Positions 1-8,557 of a stretch of 64,000 bases of DNA are shown piece after piece (the first letter of the stretch is position 1; each line of letters opens with the position of its first letter). Below the pieces are notes generated by a model. That model did no database searches. It worked only from the letters and a program-made list of their open reading frames with translations, and was not told the origin of the DNA. The DNA lies in the NCBI RefSeq assembly GCF_014541205.1, contig NZ_CP061280.1, positions 1,938,798-2,002,797 of the forward strand, given 5' to 3'. Origin of the DNA: Mannheimia bovis. GTDB taxonomy: Bacteria; Pseudomonadota; Gammaproteobacteria; Enterobacterales; Pasteurellaceae. A program made the translations under genes and the position numbers.

Positions 1-2631
1 TAAGTTTGACAATTCTTCATCGCTTAAACTTTCAAGAGCCACTTGCTGTTCTGACTCATCGGTTGTTAATTGTTCCGCAGTTTTCGCCTCCAATTCAGCT
101 TGCAAGCGTTGAGCCTCTTCCACCTCTTCTTGGCTACGTACTTGAATACGGCTTAAAATGCTGATCACGTTCAGCTTTAAGGTGTTAAGCATATTGGTAA
201 ACATTGCAAAAGACTCTTTTTTATACTCTTGCTTCGGATCTTTTTGGGCATAACCACGCAAGTGAATGCCTTTGCGTAAGTAGTCCATTGAAGAAAGATG
301 CTCTTTCCATAATTCATCAAGGTTTTGTAGCATTACCCCTTTTTCAAAATTACGCATTACTTCAGAGCCAACTTTCTCTTCTTTCGCTTTATATTCTTCA
401 ATAGCAATATTTAGAATACGCTCACGCAAGGTTTCTTCGTGTAGATCTTTTTCGGTTTCTAACCAATGAGCAATTGGTAAATCTAAGCCAAACTCACGGC
501 GTAAACGCTCTTCCAAGCCCGGTACGTCCCACATTTCTTCAATAGATTGAGGTGGAATATACTCGCTGACGGTACTATCAAATACATCTTGGCGAATAGT
601 TTCAATCATTGATGAAATATCATCAGTATCCAATAAGTGATTACGTTGTTCATAAATCACTTTACGCTGTTCGTTCGCTACATCATCATATTGTAAGAGG
701 TTTTTACGACCATCAAAGTTATGAGCTTCCACTTTTGCCTGTGCCGATGCAATTACTTTGGTTAATAGTTTAGATTCCATCGCTTCGCCTTCTTCAGTAA
801 AGGCTTTACGCATCATATTTAATTTACCTTCGTTGAGATAAATTCGCATCAATGTATCATCTAATGATAAGTAGAAACGTGATGAGCCAGGGTCGCCTTG
901 ACGACCAGAACGACCACGCAACTGGTTATCGATGCGACGAGACTCGTGACGTTCTGTACCAATAATATGCAAACCACCTGCTTGCATTACCGTGTTGTAA
1001 CGCTCTTGCCAGGCTGATTTAATTTCATCAATTTGTTCTTGAGTTGGGTTTTCAAGTTTGGCAATTTCCATTCTCCAGTTACCGCCAAGCACGATATCTG
1101 TACCGCGACCAGCCATATTCGTTGCAATGGTTACTGCTCCCGGTGCACCTGCCTCCGCTACAATTTCTGCTTCTTGGGCGTGGAATTTCGCATTTAAAAC
1201 GTTGTGTGGAATACCTGCTTTAGTTAATTCTGCCGATAATAATTCTGATTTTTCGACCGATGCCGTACCCACTAGCACGGGCTGCTGGCGTTCCATACAA
1301 TCTTTAATTTCGGTAATAATCGCCGCAAATTTTTCCGCTTCGCTTTTGAACATTAAGTCCGTGCGATCCACACGGATAATCGGTCTGTTGGTTGGCACAA
1401 CAACAGTGTTTAAACCATAAATTTGTTGGAATTCAAAGGCTTCTGTATCTGCCGTACCTGTCATACCCGCTAATTTTTCATACAAACGGAAATAGTTTTG
1501 GTAAGTAATAGAAGCAACAGTTTGGTTTTCACCTTGAATATTTACACGCTCTTTGGCTTCAATCGCCTGGTGTAAACCATCAGACCAACGACGACCCGCC
1601 ATTGTTCGACCGGTGTGTTCGTCAATGATGACAATCTCGCCATCTTTTACAATATAGTCCACATTGCGTTCAAATAATTTATGAGCACGCAACGCCGCAC
1701 TTACGTGGTGTAAAAGCGAAATACGAGCCGGGTGATACAAACTCTCGCCTTCTTCCATTAACCCCATTTGAGTAAGGAAGTCCTCTACTTTCACCATACC
1801 ACGCTCAGTTAAATGAGCCTGTTTGTTTTTCAGATCTAAAGTGAAATCACCCTCGCCTGTGTATTCTTCGGTATCTTCTTTATCTTGTGCAATCAAATGC
1901 GGAATAATTTGATCCACTGCTTGGTAAATCTGAGTGGCATCTTCCGCAGGTCCTGAAATAATTAATGGCGTGCGGGCTTCATCAATTAAAATAGAGTCAA
2001 CTTCATCCACTAATGCATAGTGCAATTCACGTTGGAAACGCTCATTTCTATCGTGAGCTAAATTATCACGCAAGTAATCAAAACCTAATTCACTATTGGT
2101 TGAATAGGTAATATCCGCTTGGTATGCCGCACGTTTAACCTCTGGGGCTAAGCCCGGAATATTTACACCAACAGTTAAGCCTAAAAATTCAAATAATGGA
2201 CGGTTAGTTTCCGCATCACGGCGAGCAAGGTAATCATTCACGGTTACAACGTGAACCCCTTTACCGGTTAAAGCATTCAAATAGCAAGGCAGAGTTGCCG
2301 TTAATGTTTTCCCTTCACCGGTACGCATTTCGGCAATATTACGCCCGGTTAAAACCATACCGCCAATGAGCTGTACATCAAACGGACGCATACCTAATAC
2401 TCGTTTACTCGCTTCTCTAACCGTTGCAAAGGCTTCAGGCAATAAACTGTCTAAGGTTGCTCCATCCGCTAAACGTAATCTAAATTCAGCCGTTTTGGCT
2501 TTTAATTCTTCGTCAGATAGCTGTTCAAATGTCGGCTCAAGTTTATTAATTTGCACCACTCGTTTTCTTAAACGTTTTAGTGTACGGTCATTGCTTGAGC
2601 CAAAAATAGAGGTAAGTAATTTTGAAATCAT
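1..2631 (-). CDS. secA: SecA preprotein translocase ATPase (C-terminus cut by window edge)
   Basis: Motor ATPase of the Sec pathway that drives unfolded preproteins through SecYEG at the inner membrane. The frame runs from the ATG at 2631 to base 1 as 877 codons without a stop, so only the last couple of dozen residues (normally the zinc-binding, SecB-contacting tail) are missing. Visible marks are the N-terminal LLTSIFGSS, Walker A MRTGEGKT near residue 105, a [13 protein letters not shown] Walker B region, GTDIVLGG and [11 protein letters not shown]. An AGGA ribosome site lies about 8 bases before the ATG, inside a hairpin formed with the end of the upstream secM gene. Control by SecM stalling is inferred from this arrangement. 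Confidence 0.98.
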   Translation of the reverse strand, partial: MISKLLTSIFGSSNDRTLKRLRKRVVQINKLEPTFEQLSDEELKAKTAEFRLRLADGATLDSLLPEAFATVREASKRVLGMRPFDVQLIGGMVLTGRNIAEMRTGEGKTLTATLPCYLNALTGKGVHVVTVNDYLARRDAETNRPLFEFLGLTVGVNIPGLAPEVKRAAYQADITYSTNSELGFDYLRDNLAHDRNERFQRELHYALVDEVDSILIDEARTPLIISGPAEDATQIYQAVDQIIPHLIAQDKEDTEEYTGEGDFTLDLKNKQAHLTERGMVKVEDFLTQMGLMEEGESLYHPARISLLHHVSAALRAHKLFERNVDYIVKDGEIVIIDEHTGRTMAGRRWSDGLHQAIEAKERVNIQGENQTVASITYQNYFRLYEKLAGMTGTADTEAFEFQQIYGLNTVVVPTNRPIIRVDRTDLMFKSEAEKFAAIITEIKDCMERQQPVLVGTASVEKSELLSAELTKAGIPHNVLNAKFHAQEAEIVAEAGAPGAVTIATNMAGRGTDIVLGGNWRMEIAKLENPTQEQIDEIKSAWQERYNTVMQAGGLHIIGTERHESRRIDNQLRGRSGRQGDPGSSRFYLSLDDTLMRIYLNEGKLNMMRKAFTEEGEAMESKLLTKVIASAQAKVEAHNFDGRKNLLQYDDVANEQRKVIYEQRNHLLDTDDISSMIETIRQDVFDSTVSEYIPPQSIEEMWDVPGLEERLRREFGLDLPIAHWLETEKDLHEETLRERILNIAIEEYKAKEEKVGSEVMRNFEKGVMLQNLDELWKEHLSSMDYLRKGIHLRGYAQKDPKQEYKKESFAMFTNMLNTLKLNVISILSRIQVRSQEEVEEAQRLQAELEAKTAEQLTTDESEQQVALESLSDEELSNL

Positions 2632-2639
2632 TGTATTTT

Positions 2640-2694
2640 CCTAAATATAAATATTGTTAATTATTTGAGTTTAAACGTTAAATTTATAATTAGG
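2640..2694 (-). promoter_or_regulatory. secM-secA hairpin masking the secA ribosome site
   Basis: On the minus-strand mRNA, CCTAATTATAAAT (2694-2682, spanning the secM stop codon) is complementary to ATTTATATTTAGG (2652-2640) apart from one T-T mismatch, with a loop of about 29 bases. The 3' arm contains the AGG of the secA ribosome site. A ribosome stalled at the IRAGP proline codon (2701-2699) would cover the 5' arm, which is the SecM mechanism known from E. coli. The pairing is seen; the function is inferred. Confidence 0.75.
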
Positions 2695-3010
2695 CGTGAG
2701 GTCCTGCTCGGATTGGATAAATATTTTGCTTATCCAAGCGGTAAGATTTGGTAAAAAATTCGCAAAAATTGACCGCTTGTGGTTTAATTTCCACAACGTT
2801 ATCGTTCAATTCTACGATAAAAAGTGATTGCTGCTCTAACTCATTCGTAGCTTGAGCATACTGAAGAAAAGATTGATTAATGACTGCTTCTTGTTCACTT
2901 TCATTCGGATTAACCGCCTGAATCTCAGGTAATGCAAGCATCGCAACCATTCCGAAAAAAAGTTGCGACCAAAAAGGCGTTTTATGAAAGTGTTTAAAAA
3001 ATAAGCTCAT
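2690..3010 (-). CDS. secM: SecM secretion monitor / translation arrest peptide (106 aa)
   Basis: Short secreted protein just upstream of secA on the same strand. Residues 1-32 look like a signal sequence ending near IQA. The C-terminus reads PIRAGPHA, carrying the IRAGP core at which E. coli SecM stalls ribosomes. The upstream part of the E. coli motif (FxxxxWIxxxxG) is not conserved: Pro replaces the Gly before IRAGP and there is no Trp. Pasteurellaceae SecM proteins are known to be shorter than the 170-residue E. coli protein and to use variant stall motifs. Only two codons follow the proline before TAA. The family role is to sense secretion capacity and unmask the secA ribosome site. Identity rests on position plus the stall core. 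Confidence 0.85.
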   Translation of the reverse strand: MSLFFKHFHKTPFWSQLFFGMVAMLALPEIQAVNPNESEQEAVINQSFLQYAQATNELEQQSLFIVELNDNVVEIKPQAVNFCEFFTKSYRLDKQNIYPIRAGPHA

Positions 3011-3128
3011 TAAGTTAAGATTAAATAAAAATTTAAGTGATTATACGCTAAATTTAATCAGAGTTATCAAATAATTGGGTCAAGTAACGTAAAATCAAGT
3101 ATAAAAATAGAGATAAAGTAAATAATAG

Positions 3129-3431
3129 ATGAAAAATTCAGCACCTAAAAAGATTAACGACATTTTACAGAACTCCACTTTAAGTCGAATTGTCGAAAAG
3201 GCAAATTTTGTGAATGATTTAAACCAAAAAATTCAGAAAATCTTGCCACAATCTTATCGTGGACTTTACCGAGTGGCAAATTTAGTTGATAATCAACTCA
3301 TTATTAATGTACAAAGTGCAACCGTAAGACAAGGTTTATTGTTACAACAAGCCTCTCTGTTAGCACAGATACAGACCGATTTACCTGAAATAACCCGGCT
3401 TGAATTTAAAGTAAATCCGAGCGTTAAATAG
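3129..3431 (+). CDS. DUF721/DciA-like small protein (100 aa)
   Basis: Small basic protein that looks like the DUF721 (DciA) family: an N-terminal helix-rich part, then the pattern R-V-A-N-L-V-D-N-x-L-I-I-N-V followed by a leucine/glutamine-rich helix and a terminal EFKV strand. DciA proteins load or operate the replicative helicase DnaB in bacteria lacking DnaC. A DUF721 gene divergent from secM-secA is a common gammaproteobacterial arrangement, which supports the call. No strong ribosome site precedes the ATG. At 100 residues it is at the short end of the family. The family call is by pattern recognition only; helicase loading is inference. Confidence 0.6.
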   Translation: MKNSAPKKINDILQNSTLSRIVEKANFVNDLNQKIQKILPQSYRGLYRVANLVDNQLIINVQSATVRQGLLLQQASLLAQIQTDLPEITRLEFKVNPSVK

Positions 3432-3452
3432 TTTAAAAAAGAGGAAAATAAT

Positions 3453-3827
3453 ATGAAAAAAATCGCACTCATTGGATTTACCGCGACTATGTTAGGTGCG
3501 TGTTCATTGTTGCCGCAAAAAAGCGTAACGGGTACTTATGCAGGCGTATTTCCTTGTGCCGACTGCGAAAAAATTCAAGCACAGCTTACCCTAAACGCAG
3601 ATAGAACTTATCAGTACGATACCGTCTATTTCAAAGATAAAAAAGAGTATACTTACCGTGATAACGGCACATACACTTGGGAAGCAAACAAATCAAATGT
3701 TATCCGTTTAGAACAAGCCTCCGGTAGCTTGGCATTCCTAATTTCCGATCAATATGTTGAACTGTGCGATCCGAATGGTAATACAGTAAAAAGTACAAAC
3801 AATTATAAATTGAACAAAATTCGTTAA
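3453..3827 (+). CDS. NlpE-domain copper-stress-type lipoprotein
   Basis: Predicted lipoprotein of 124 residues. The signal peptide ends in a lipobox LGAC (Cys17). The mature part matches the NlpE N-terminal domain: GTYAGVFPCADCEKIQ with the CxxC pair, TLNADRTY and a repeated strand pattern. NlpE in E. coli is an outer-membrane lipoprotein that signals envelope and copper stress to Cpx; this protein has only the N-terminal domain. A good ribosome site (GAGGA) lies 8 bases before the ATG and the gene is 21 bases after the DciA-like gene, so the two may be co-transcribed. A terminator follows at 3842. Function beyond the domain is not known. Confidence 0.8.
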   Translation: MKKIALIGFTATMLGACSLLPQKSVTGTYAGVFPCADCEKIQAQLTLNADRTYQYDTVYFKDKKEYTYRDNGTYTWEANKSNVIRLEQASGSLAFLISDQYVELCDPNGNTVKSTNNYKLNKIR

Positions 3828-3841
3828 TATACTACTTAGCA

Positions 3842-3868
3842 AAAGAGATTCTTAGGAATCTCTTTTTT
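3842..3868 (+). terminator. Rho-independent terminator after the NlpE-like gene
   Basis: AAGAGATTC / GAATCTCTT stem with a four-base loop followed by a run of T. Confidence 0.85.
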
Positions 3869-3888
3869 ATTGCTATTTTGAATAGAAT

Positions 3889-3920
3889 AAAAAAATCCCC
3901 AAACAAAAATGTTTGGGGAT
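3889..3920 (-). terminator. Rho-independent terminator of tRNA-Ser (minus strand)
   Basis: Perfect stem ATCCCCAAAC (3895-3904) / GTTTGGGGAT (3911-3920). On the minus strand it is followed by a run of T (A-run at 3889-3894), so it terminates transcription coming from the tRNA gene. Confidence 0.8.
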
Positions 3921-4001
3921 AACCTAAAAATAAAAAAGTATTTCTACTTTTACTTAACCAAGGAAATATCTATGAAAACAGTAAGGAATCTTTCATTATG
4001 A

Positions 4002-4091
4002 TGGCGGTGAGAGAGGGATTCGAACCCTCGATACAGTTTCCCATATACACGCTTTCCAGGCGTGCTCCTTCAACCACTCGGACATCTCACC
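4002..4091 (-). tRNA. tRNA-Ser (anticodon GGA)
   Basis: 90-base class II tRNA on the minus strand. The 5' end GGTGAGA pairs with TCTCACC before the discriminator G and an encoded CCA (4004-4002). The anticodon GGA is at 4057-4055, reading UCC/UCU serine codons. The T arm GAGGGTTCGAATCCCTC and the long variable arm typical of serine tRNAs are visible. Confidence 0.97.
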
Positions 4092-4184
4092 GAATCAACA
4101 AAAAGATGGCATAAATATAGCAATATTACGACTTTATTTCAAGTATTTTCTTCACAAAATAAATTAAATCAAATTTTGAACGGT

Positions 4185-4496
4185 TCACTGCCCAATACCT
4201 AAACAATTTGGCGATTTTGGCACAATTCCACCAATTTCAGCCCACTCACTTTGTGTGTATAAATGGAGAGCCAATGCGTGAACGCCATTTTCCAATTCTT
4301 CCGCCAAACAAGCATAAACCGCTTGATGACGAGCTACTGCTCTTTTTCCTTCAAATTTGTCAGACACCAGCGTTAATTTAAAATGGGATTCAGCTCCCCG
4401 ACCTGAACTGTGCATATAGCTTTCATTTTCAATATTCAACACAATTGGCGAAAATTCGTTATTTATTTTATTAATAATGGCTTGTTCTACTAACAT
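4185..4496 (-). CDS. bolA: BolA family protein
   Basis: BolA protein of 103 residues (E. coli BolA is 105). The family has a class II KH-like fold and works with monothiol glutaredoxins in iron-sulfur metabolism, and in E. coli acts as a morphology and stress regulator. Visible features are the IENESYMHSSGRGAESHFKL block (the conserved H-S-x-x-x-x-x-E-S-H-F) and the R-H-Q-A-V-Y loop. It is divergent from the YajG-like lipoprotein gene, as in enterics, where yajG and bolA are neighbours. Only a weak GAGA-type ribosome site precedes the ATG. Confidence 0.93.
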   Translation of the reverse strand: MLVEQAIINKINNEFSPIVLNIENESYMHSSGRGAESHFKLTLVSDKFEGKRAVARHQAVYACLAEELENGVHALALHLYTQSEWAEIGGIVPKSPNCLGIGQ

Positions 4497-4584
4497 TTTT
4501 GTTCTCTTTCATTGAAAATTAAGGCTAAATAATACTATACTAGTGGAAATTTTTCTCATAATTTATTAAACAGAAGGATTTATT

Positions 4585-5172
4585 ATGAAATTATCTAAAA
4601 AAACCTTAGTTTTAGCGACAACCTTTGCAGCAGCTTTATTAGCGGGTTGTCAAAGCCAATCAAATACTTTAACTTTTGCAACACCAACCCCAACTGCGGT
4701 ATTTAACACCAACAATCAAACTGCTGCGGTAAATGTGATGACACAAGATTTACGCACCTCACGCGAAATTGCAAGCTACACTAAAAATGGTGAATTAATT
4801 CGTTTAACCGCTGTGCCGGAAGTGGCTGCGATGTTCCAACAAGCAGTACAGCAAGACCTTAACGCAAAAGGCTTCCAAATTGTGCAAGGTGCAGCAAATG
4901 CAAATGTTACTGTGAATATTCGTAAATTCTTCGCAACTGTTGAACAAGGCAATTTACGCTATAAAGCTGATGCACAAGTTGGTGTTGAAGTTACTGTTCA
5001 AGGTTCAAGAGGCAACTTCAGCAAAAACTTCAACGCAACACGCGGTTATGAAGGAGCATTTGGTGCAAACAACGATGAAATCAAAAAGGTGCTAGACCAA
5101 GCGTATTCTGATGTTGTTAAAGCAATTTATAACGATAACGAAATCGCAGCAGCAATTCATCAATTCAAGTAA
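4585..5172 (+). CDS. YajG family lipoprotein
   Basis: Predicted lipoprotein of 195 residues with lipobox LAGC (Cys22). The mature region is consistent with the YajG family of outer-membrane lipoproteins of unknown function: a central block with RLTAVPEVAAMFQQAV and a C-terminal strand pattern. Its place beside bolA is the same as in E. coli and strengthens the call. A good ribosome site (GAAGGA) precedes the ATG. A pair of inverted uptake sequences and a hairpin follow the gene. Confidence 0.75.
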   Translation: MKLSKKTLVLATTFAAALLAGCQSQSNTLTFATPTPTAVFNTNNQTAAVNVMTQDLRTSREIASYTKNGELIRLTAVPEVAAMFQQAVQQDLNAKGFQIVQGAANANVTVNIRKFFATVEQGNLRYKADAQVGVEVTVQGSRGNFSKNFNATRGYEGAFGANNDEIKKVLDQAYSDVVKAIYNDNEIAAAIHQFK

Positions 5173-5191
5173 TTGATATTGAACTCATCTT

Positions 5192-5249
5192 ACAAGCGGT
5201 TAAATTTGCTCAGTTTTTTGCAAAAAATTGAAGAAATTTAACCGCTTGT
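5192..5249. repeat. Inverted pair of uptake signal sequences
   Basis: ACAAGCGGT (5192-5200) faces ACCGCTTGT (5241-5249), with TTTTTTGCAAAAAATT between. Both copies match the Apl-type uptake signal core. Together they can form a stem downstream of the YajG-like gene. Confidence 0.8.
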
Positions 5250-5322
5250 TGTTTTCTATTTTGTAATGTTGCTTGAAAATAGCATAAATTCAATTTACTG
5301 TTAAACAATTTGCCCTTACCAT

Positions 5323-5345
5323 AAGGCAGACATAAGGTCTGCCTT
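5323..5345 (+). terminator. Hairpin between the yajG-like gene and rsmE
   Basis: AAGGCAGAC / GTCTGCCTT stem with a five-base loop. The T tract after it is short (TTTGATA), so termination is possible but may be weak. Confidence 0.5.
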
Positions 5346-5369
5346 TGATATATTTTAAATAGATATAAA

Positions 5370-6101
5370 ATGAGAATCCCAAGAATTTACCACTCAGAGC
5401 CATTAGCTAATCAGCAAAGTTGTATTTTAAGTGAAGATGCATTTAATCACGTTGGGCGTGTGCTGCGAATGAAAGAAGGCGAGCAAATTATTTTGTTTGA
5501 TGGATCAAACCATATTTTTAACGCTACATTACAAGCGGTCGAAAAACGTCAAATTATTGCAAAAATTCATTCAAGTGAATTAGATGATAGAGAATCCAAG
5601 TTGCCTATTCACTTAGGGCAAGTAATCTCCAGAGGCGATAGAATGGAATTTACCATTCAAAAATCGGTGGAATTGGGTGTAAAAATTATTACCCCACTTT
5701 GGTCGGAGCGGTGTGGCGTAAAACTCAATGATGAACGACAAGATAAAAAACTGCAACAATGGCATAAAATTGCAATTGCCGCGTGCGAGCAATGCGGACG
5801 AAATGAAATTCCTGAAATTCGCCCGATTATGAAGCTCACCGATTGGTGCAAAGAGCAAGATGAAATGCTAAAACTTAACCTGCACCCAAGAGCTAAATAT
5901 ACTATTCGTGAACTACCAAATGTACCGAGTGCGGGAGTACGCTTACTAATTGGTTCAGAAGGTGGATTATCGGCGGAAGAAATTGCGATGACCGAAAGTG
6001 AAGGCTTTACTGAAGTATTATTAGGCAAACGTGTATTACGCACAGAAACTGCCTCACTTGCCGCCATTACTGCCCTACAAGTGTGTTTTGGAGATATTTA
6101 A
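5370..6101 (+). CDS. rsmE: 16S rRNA m3U1498 methyltransferase RsmE
   Basis: SAM-dependent SPOUT-class enzyme that methylates N3 of U1498 in 16S rRNA. It has 243 residues, the same as E. coli. Family marks are the N-terminal [15 protein letters not shown]-like part, [32 protein letters not shown], and the knot motifs [10 protein letters not shown] and [11 protein letters not shown]. No clear ribosome site precedes the ATG. Its stop overlaps the next gene by one base (TAATG), so rsmE, yqgE and ruvX form a translationally coupled operon. Confidence 0.97.
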   Translation: MRIPRIYHSEPLANQQSCILSEDAFNHVGRVLRMKEGEQIILFDGSNHIFNATLQAVEKRQIIAKIHSSELDDRESKLPIHLGQVISRGDRMEFTIQKSVELGVKIITPLWSERCGVKLNDERQDKKLQQWHKIAIAACEQCGRNEIPEIRPIMKLTDWCKEQDEMLKLNLHPRAKYTIRELPNVPSAGVRLLIGSEGGLSAEEIAMTESEGFTEVLLGKRVLRTETASLAAITALQVCFGDI

Positions 6102-6661
6102 TGCTAGAAAATTTACAAGGCAAATTCCTTATTGCTACCCCAGAAATGGACGATGATTATTTTGAACGCACGGTGATTTATATTTGCGAGCATAATCAGC
6201 AGGGGGCAATGGGTGTTGTAATTAATACACCTACCGATCTTTCTGTACTCGAACTGATTACCCGTATGGATTTCCAAATGGCAAATCAGCGTGATTATAA
6301 TAAAGATCAAATGGTGCTCAGTGGTGGACCGGTTAATCAAGATCGCGGTTTTATCATTCATACCAAAACAGAAAATGATTTTATCCACACTTATCCGATC
6401 ACTAATAAAATCACACTTACTACATCAGGCGATGTGTTAGACTCTTTCGGCACCCCCCAATCGCCGGAAAAATTTATTGTTTGCTTAGGCTGCTCAACGT
6501 GGCGAACCAATCAGCTGGAGCAAGAAATTGCACAAAATTATTGGATTGTATCTGAAGCAAATGAAAAAACCTTGTTTGAAACCGGCTATTTAGATCGCTG
6601 GGCAGAAGCCTATGAAATGATGGGGCTTTCAGGTATACCAGCTAGAGCAGGGAGAGCTTAA
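6101..6661 (+). CDS. yqgE: YqgE/AlgH family protein
   Basis: Conserved protein of 186 residues of unknown biochemical function (UPF0301). It shows [21 protein letters not shown] at the N-terminus, then [10 protein letters not shown] and [15 protein letters not shown], all typical of the family. I chose the ATG at 6101, preceded by GGAG, over an upstream in-frame start at 6083. It overlaps the stop of rsmE (TAATG), and its own stop overlaps the ruvX ATG in the same way. The yqgE-ruvX pair is conserved in many gammaproteobacteria. Confidence 0.95.
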   Translation: MLENLQGKFLIATPEMDDDYFERTVIYICEHNQQGAMGVVINTPTDLSVLELITRMDFQMANQRDYNKDQMVLSGGPVNQDRGFIIHTKTENDFIHTYPITNKITLTTSGDVLDSFGTPQSPEKFIVCLGCSTWRTNQLEQEIAQNYWIVSEANEKTLFETGYLDRWAEAYEMMGLSGIPARAGRA

Positions 6662-7074
6662 TGTCTGAAACTGTGATTGCCTTCGATTTCGGCACAAATA
6701 GCATTGGTTGTGCTGTTGGTCAAAGTATTACCGGCACGGCTCAAGGCTTGAGTTCATTTAAAGCCCGAGACGGTATTCCAAAATGGGAAGAAATTGGTAA
6801 ACTGTTGCAAGAATGGAAGCCCGATATTTTAGTTGTCGGCTTACCATTAAATATGGACGGAACAGAACAGCCTTTAACCCAAAGAGCCCGAAAATTCGCT
6901 AACCGCTTAAACGGACGTTTTAATTTGCCTGTTGAGTTACAAGATGAACGTTTAACCACCGTTGAAGCCAAAGCGGAAATTTTTTCTCGTGGTGGCTACA
7001 AAGCATTAAAAAAGGATAAAGTGGACTCCATTTCCGCTTGTTTAATTTTAGAAAGCTGGTTTGAAAATCGGTAA
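6661..7074 (+). CDS. ruvX: Putative pre-16S rRNA nuclease YqgF/RuvX
   Basis: RNase H-fold protein of 137 residues. The family is implicated in maturing the 5' end of 16S rRNA and was first described as a Holliday-junction resolvase homologue. It has the first-strand motif [27 protein letters not shown] and the late DERLTTVEA, which supply the acidic metal ligands. The start overlaps the yqgE stop (TAATG), making it the third gene of the rsmE operon. Confidence 0.95.
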   Translation: MSETVIAFDFGTNSIGCAVGQSITGTAQGLSSFKARDGIPKWEEIGKLLQEWKPDILVVGLPLNMDGTEQPLTQRARKFANRLNGRFNLPVELQDERLTTVEAKAEIFSRGGYKALKKDKVDSISACLILESWFENR

Positions 7075-7119
7075 TTTGCAAAAAATTAACGATTTTCGAC
7101 CGCTTGTAAAAGGATATTT

Positions 7120-8175
7120 ATGATACTTTCATCTAGCCGTAGTTTAGTTTCTATCGCTGCAATCATTATTATTTTAGCCGGTATTAAATTGTCTAGTGAG
7201 ATTGTAGTGCCATTTCTCCTCGCACTTTTCATTGCGATTATTTGCTCGCCAATGATTAATTTTATGACGAAGCGGAAAATTCCGCTATGGTTAGCAATTA
7301 CACTCTTGCTGATAGTGATTCTGTTAGGTTTTACCTTTTTTGCAGGCATTATTAATAGCTCATTGCAAGAGTTTACCAGTTCAATACCGCAATATAAAAC
7401 TCAGCTCTCAACCAGAGTTCGTGCCCTATTGGAATTTGCACAGCAGTGGAATTTACCAATTCATATTTCACAGGAAGAACTGATGAGCAAATTTGACCCA
7501 AGCTCCATTATGAATTTTGTCAGTTCGCTATTGGTGGGGCTTTCCGGTACATTATCAAATATTTTTGTGGTCTTTTTAATCGTCATTTTTATGCTAATGG
7601 AAATGCCTGTAGCGAAATATAAACTAGCTTTAGCGTTAAGTGAAGATGATGATTTACGCAATGAAAAAGAGTACATCAACCAAGTATTAGAAGGCGTAAT
7701 CGGTTATTTAGGCGTAAAAACCTTTGTTAGTCTTCTTACCGGTATTTTTGTATGGATTTTATTAACATCGTTAGATGTCCAATACGCTATTTTATGGGCT
7801 ATGTTTAGCTTCTTACTTAACTATGTTCCGAATATCGGTTCAATTTTGGCAGGCATTCCTATTGTTATTCAAGCCCTCATATTAAATGGCTTTTCAATCG
7901 GGCTAGGAACATTAATCGGTATGGTTGCCATTAATATGGTTATCGGTAATGCCTTAGAGCCTCGTTTAATGGGTAAAAAGCTAGGACTTTCAACTCTAGT
8001 GGTATTCCTTTCACTTCTGTTTTGGGGCTGGTTGCTCGGAGCGGTGGGAATGTTGCTTTCTGTTCCTTTAACAATGGCGTGTAAAGTCGCGTTAGAATCA
8101 AACAAAGACACAAGAAAATATGCCGTATTGTTCAGTGATTTAGAAGAAGTGCCAAGAGGCAAAAAATATCACTAA
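7120..8175 (+). CDS. AI-2E family (TqsA/PerM-like) membrane transporter
   Basis: Polytopic inner-membrane protein of 351 residues with about eight hydrophobic segments. The family signature is present: an N-terminal pair of helices, an extracytoplasmic amphipathic stretch (about 75-135), then helices including LNYVPNIGSILAGIPIV and NALEPRLMGKKLGLSTLVV. Members include TqsA, an exporter of autoinducer-2, but many have other or unknown substrates, so the substrate here is open. AAGGA lies 7 bases before the ATG. It follows ruvX by 45 bases, with an uptake sequence between, and is closed by a terminator. Confidence 0.88.
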   Translation: MILSSSRSLVSIAAIIIILAGIKLSSEIVVPFLLALFIAIICSPMINFMTKRKIPLWLAITLLLIVILLGFTFFAGIINSSLQEFTSSIPQYKTQLSTRVRALLEFAQQWNLPIHISQEELMSKFDPSSIMNFVSSLLVGLSGTLSNIFVVFLIVIFMLMEMPVAKYKLALALSEDDDLRNEKEYINQVLEGVIGYLGVKTFVSLLTGIFVWILLTSLDVQYAILWAMFSFLLNYVPNIGSILAGIPIVIQALILNGFSIGLGTLIGMVAINMVIGNALEPRLMGKKLGLSTLVVFLSLLFWGWLLGAVGMLLSVPLTMACKVALESNKDTRKYAVLFSDLEEVPRGKKYH

Positions 8176-8192
8176 ATAACTTGACGAGCGAA

Positions 8193-8225
8193 AAAGAGTT
8201 GCTAGAATTTGGCAACTCTTTTTTA
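8193..8225 (+). terminator. Rho-independent terminator after the AI-2E family gene
   Basis: AAAGAGTTGC / GCAACTCTTT stem with TAGAATTTG loop, then a T tract. Confidence 0.85.
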
Positions 8226-8257
8226 TTTCACAAACTGAAATAAATCAGATTGTTCGG

Positions 8258-8440
8258 ATGAAGGTAGCTGGAGAGAAATGAATTAACATTTCACCGACGA
8301 GGCAAACTCTTTCAGGTGCAACTAAGTTGCGAGGACTGTTACTGGACGAACCCTTGGAGAGAGCTGATGAAAAATCAGCCGCCGAAGGCGAAAATGCAGC
8401 AATGTGTGAAACGCTCAGGCAAAAGGACAGGGGAGAAAAG
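8258..8440 (+). ncRNA. Tandem glycine riboswitch (two aptamers)
   Basis: Two consecutive aptamers with the conserved glycine-riboswitch segments. Aptamer 1 starts at GGAGAG (8270) and holds ACCGACGAGGCAAAC, CTTTCAGG and ACTGGACGAAC. Aptamer 2 starts at GGAGAG near 8356 and holds CCGCCGAAGGCGAAA, CTCAGGCAAAAGGACAG and GGGGAG. The element lies between a terminator and the AGCS symporter gene. Such riboswitches in front of AGCS transporters are an established arrangement and usually shut off uptake when glycine is plentiful. Confidence 0.95.
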
Positions 8441-8449
8441 TTATACAAT

Positions 8450-8507
8450 ACAAGCGGTTGTTTTTTGCTGATTTTTTGCAAAAAATTTCCGTTTTTTAAC
8501 CGCTTGT
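8450..8507. repeat. Inverted uptake sequences between riboswitch and symporter gene
   Basis: ACAAGCGGTT (8450-8459) and AACCGCTTGT (8498-8507) are perfect inverted copies of the uptake signal with TTTTTTGCAAAAAATTT between. The stem would form in the transcript inside the riboswitch expression platform. Confidence 0.8.
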
Positions 8508-8524
8508 TCTAGCATTCCTTTTCT

Positions 8525-8551
8525 TTCCTTGTAAGTTATTTTTACGAGGAA
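8525..8551 (+). promoter_or_regulatory. Hairpin hiding the symporter ribosome site (expression platform)
   Basis: TTCCTTGTAA (8525-8534) pairs with TTACGAGGAA (8542-8551) over 10 positions including one G-T wobble, with a seven-base loop. The 3' arm contains the GAGGAA ribosome site, 6 bases before the ATG at 8558. This suggests translational control by the riboswitch; the switching mechanism is inferred. Confidence 0.65.
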
Positions 8552-8557
8552 CATTTA

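Noticed and set aside
5192-5249. Inverted repeats around genes as insertion-element ends
   Set aside because: They are uptake signal sequences; no transposase or target duplication is near.
8327-8512. Small open frame inside the riboswitch
   Set aside because: It coincides with the structured aptamer RNA and encodes no recognisable protein.
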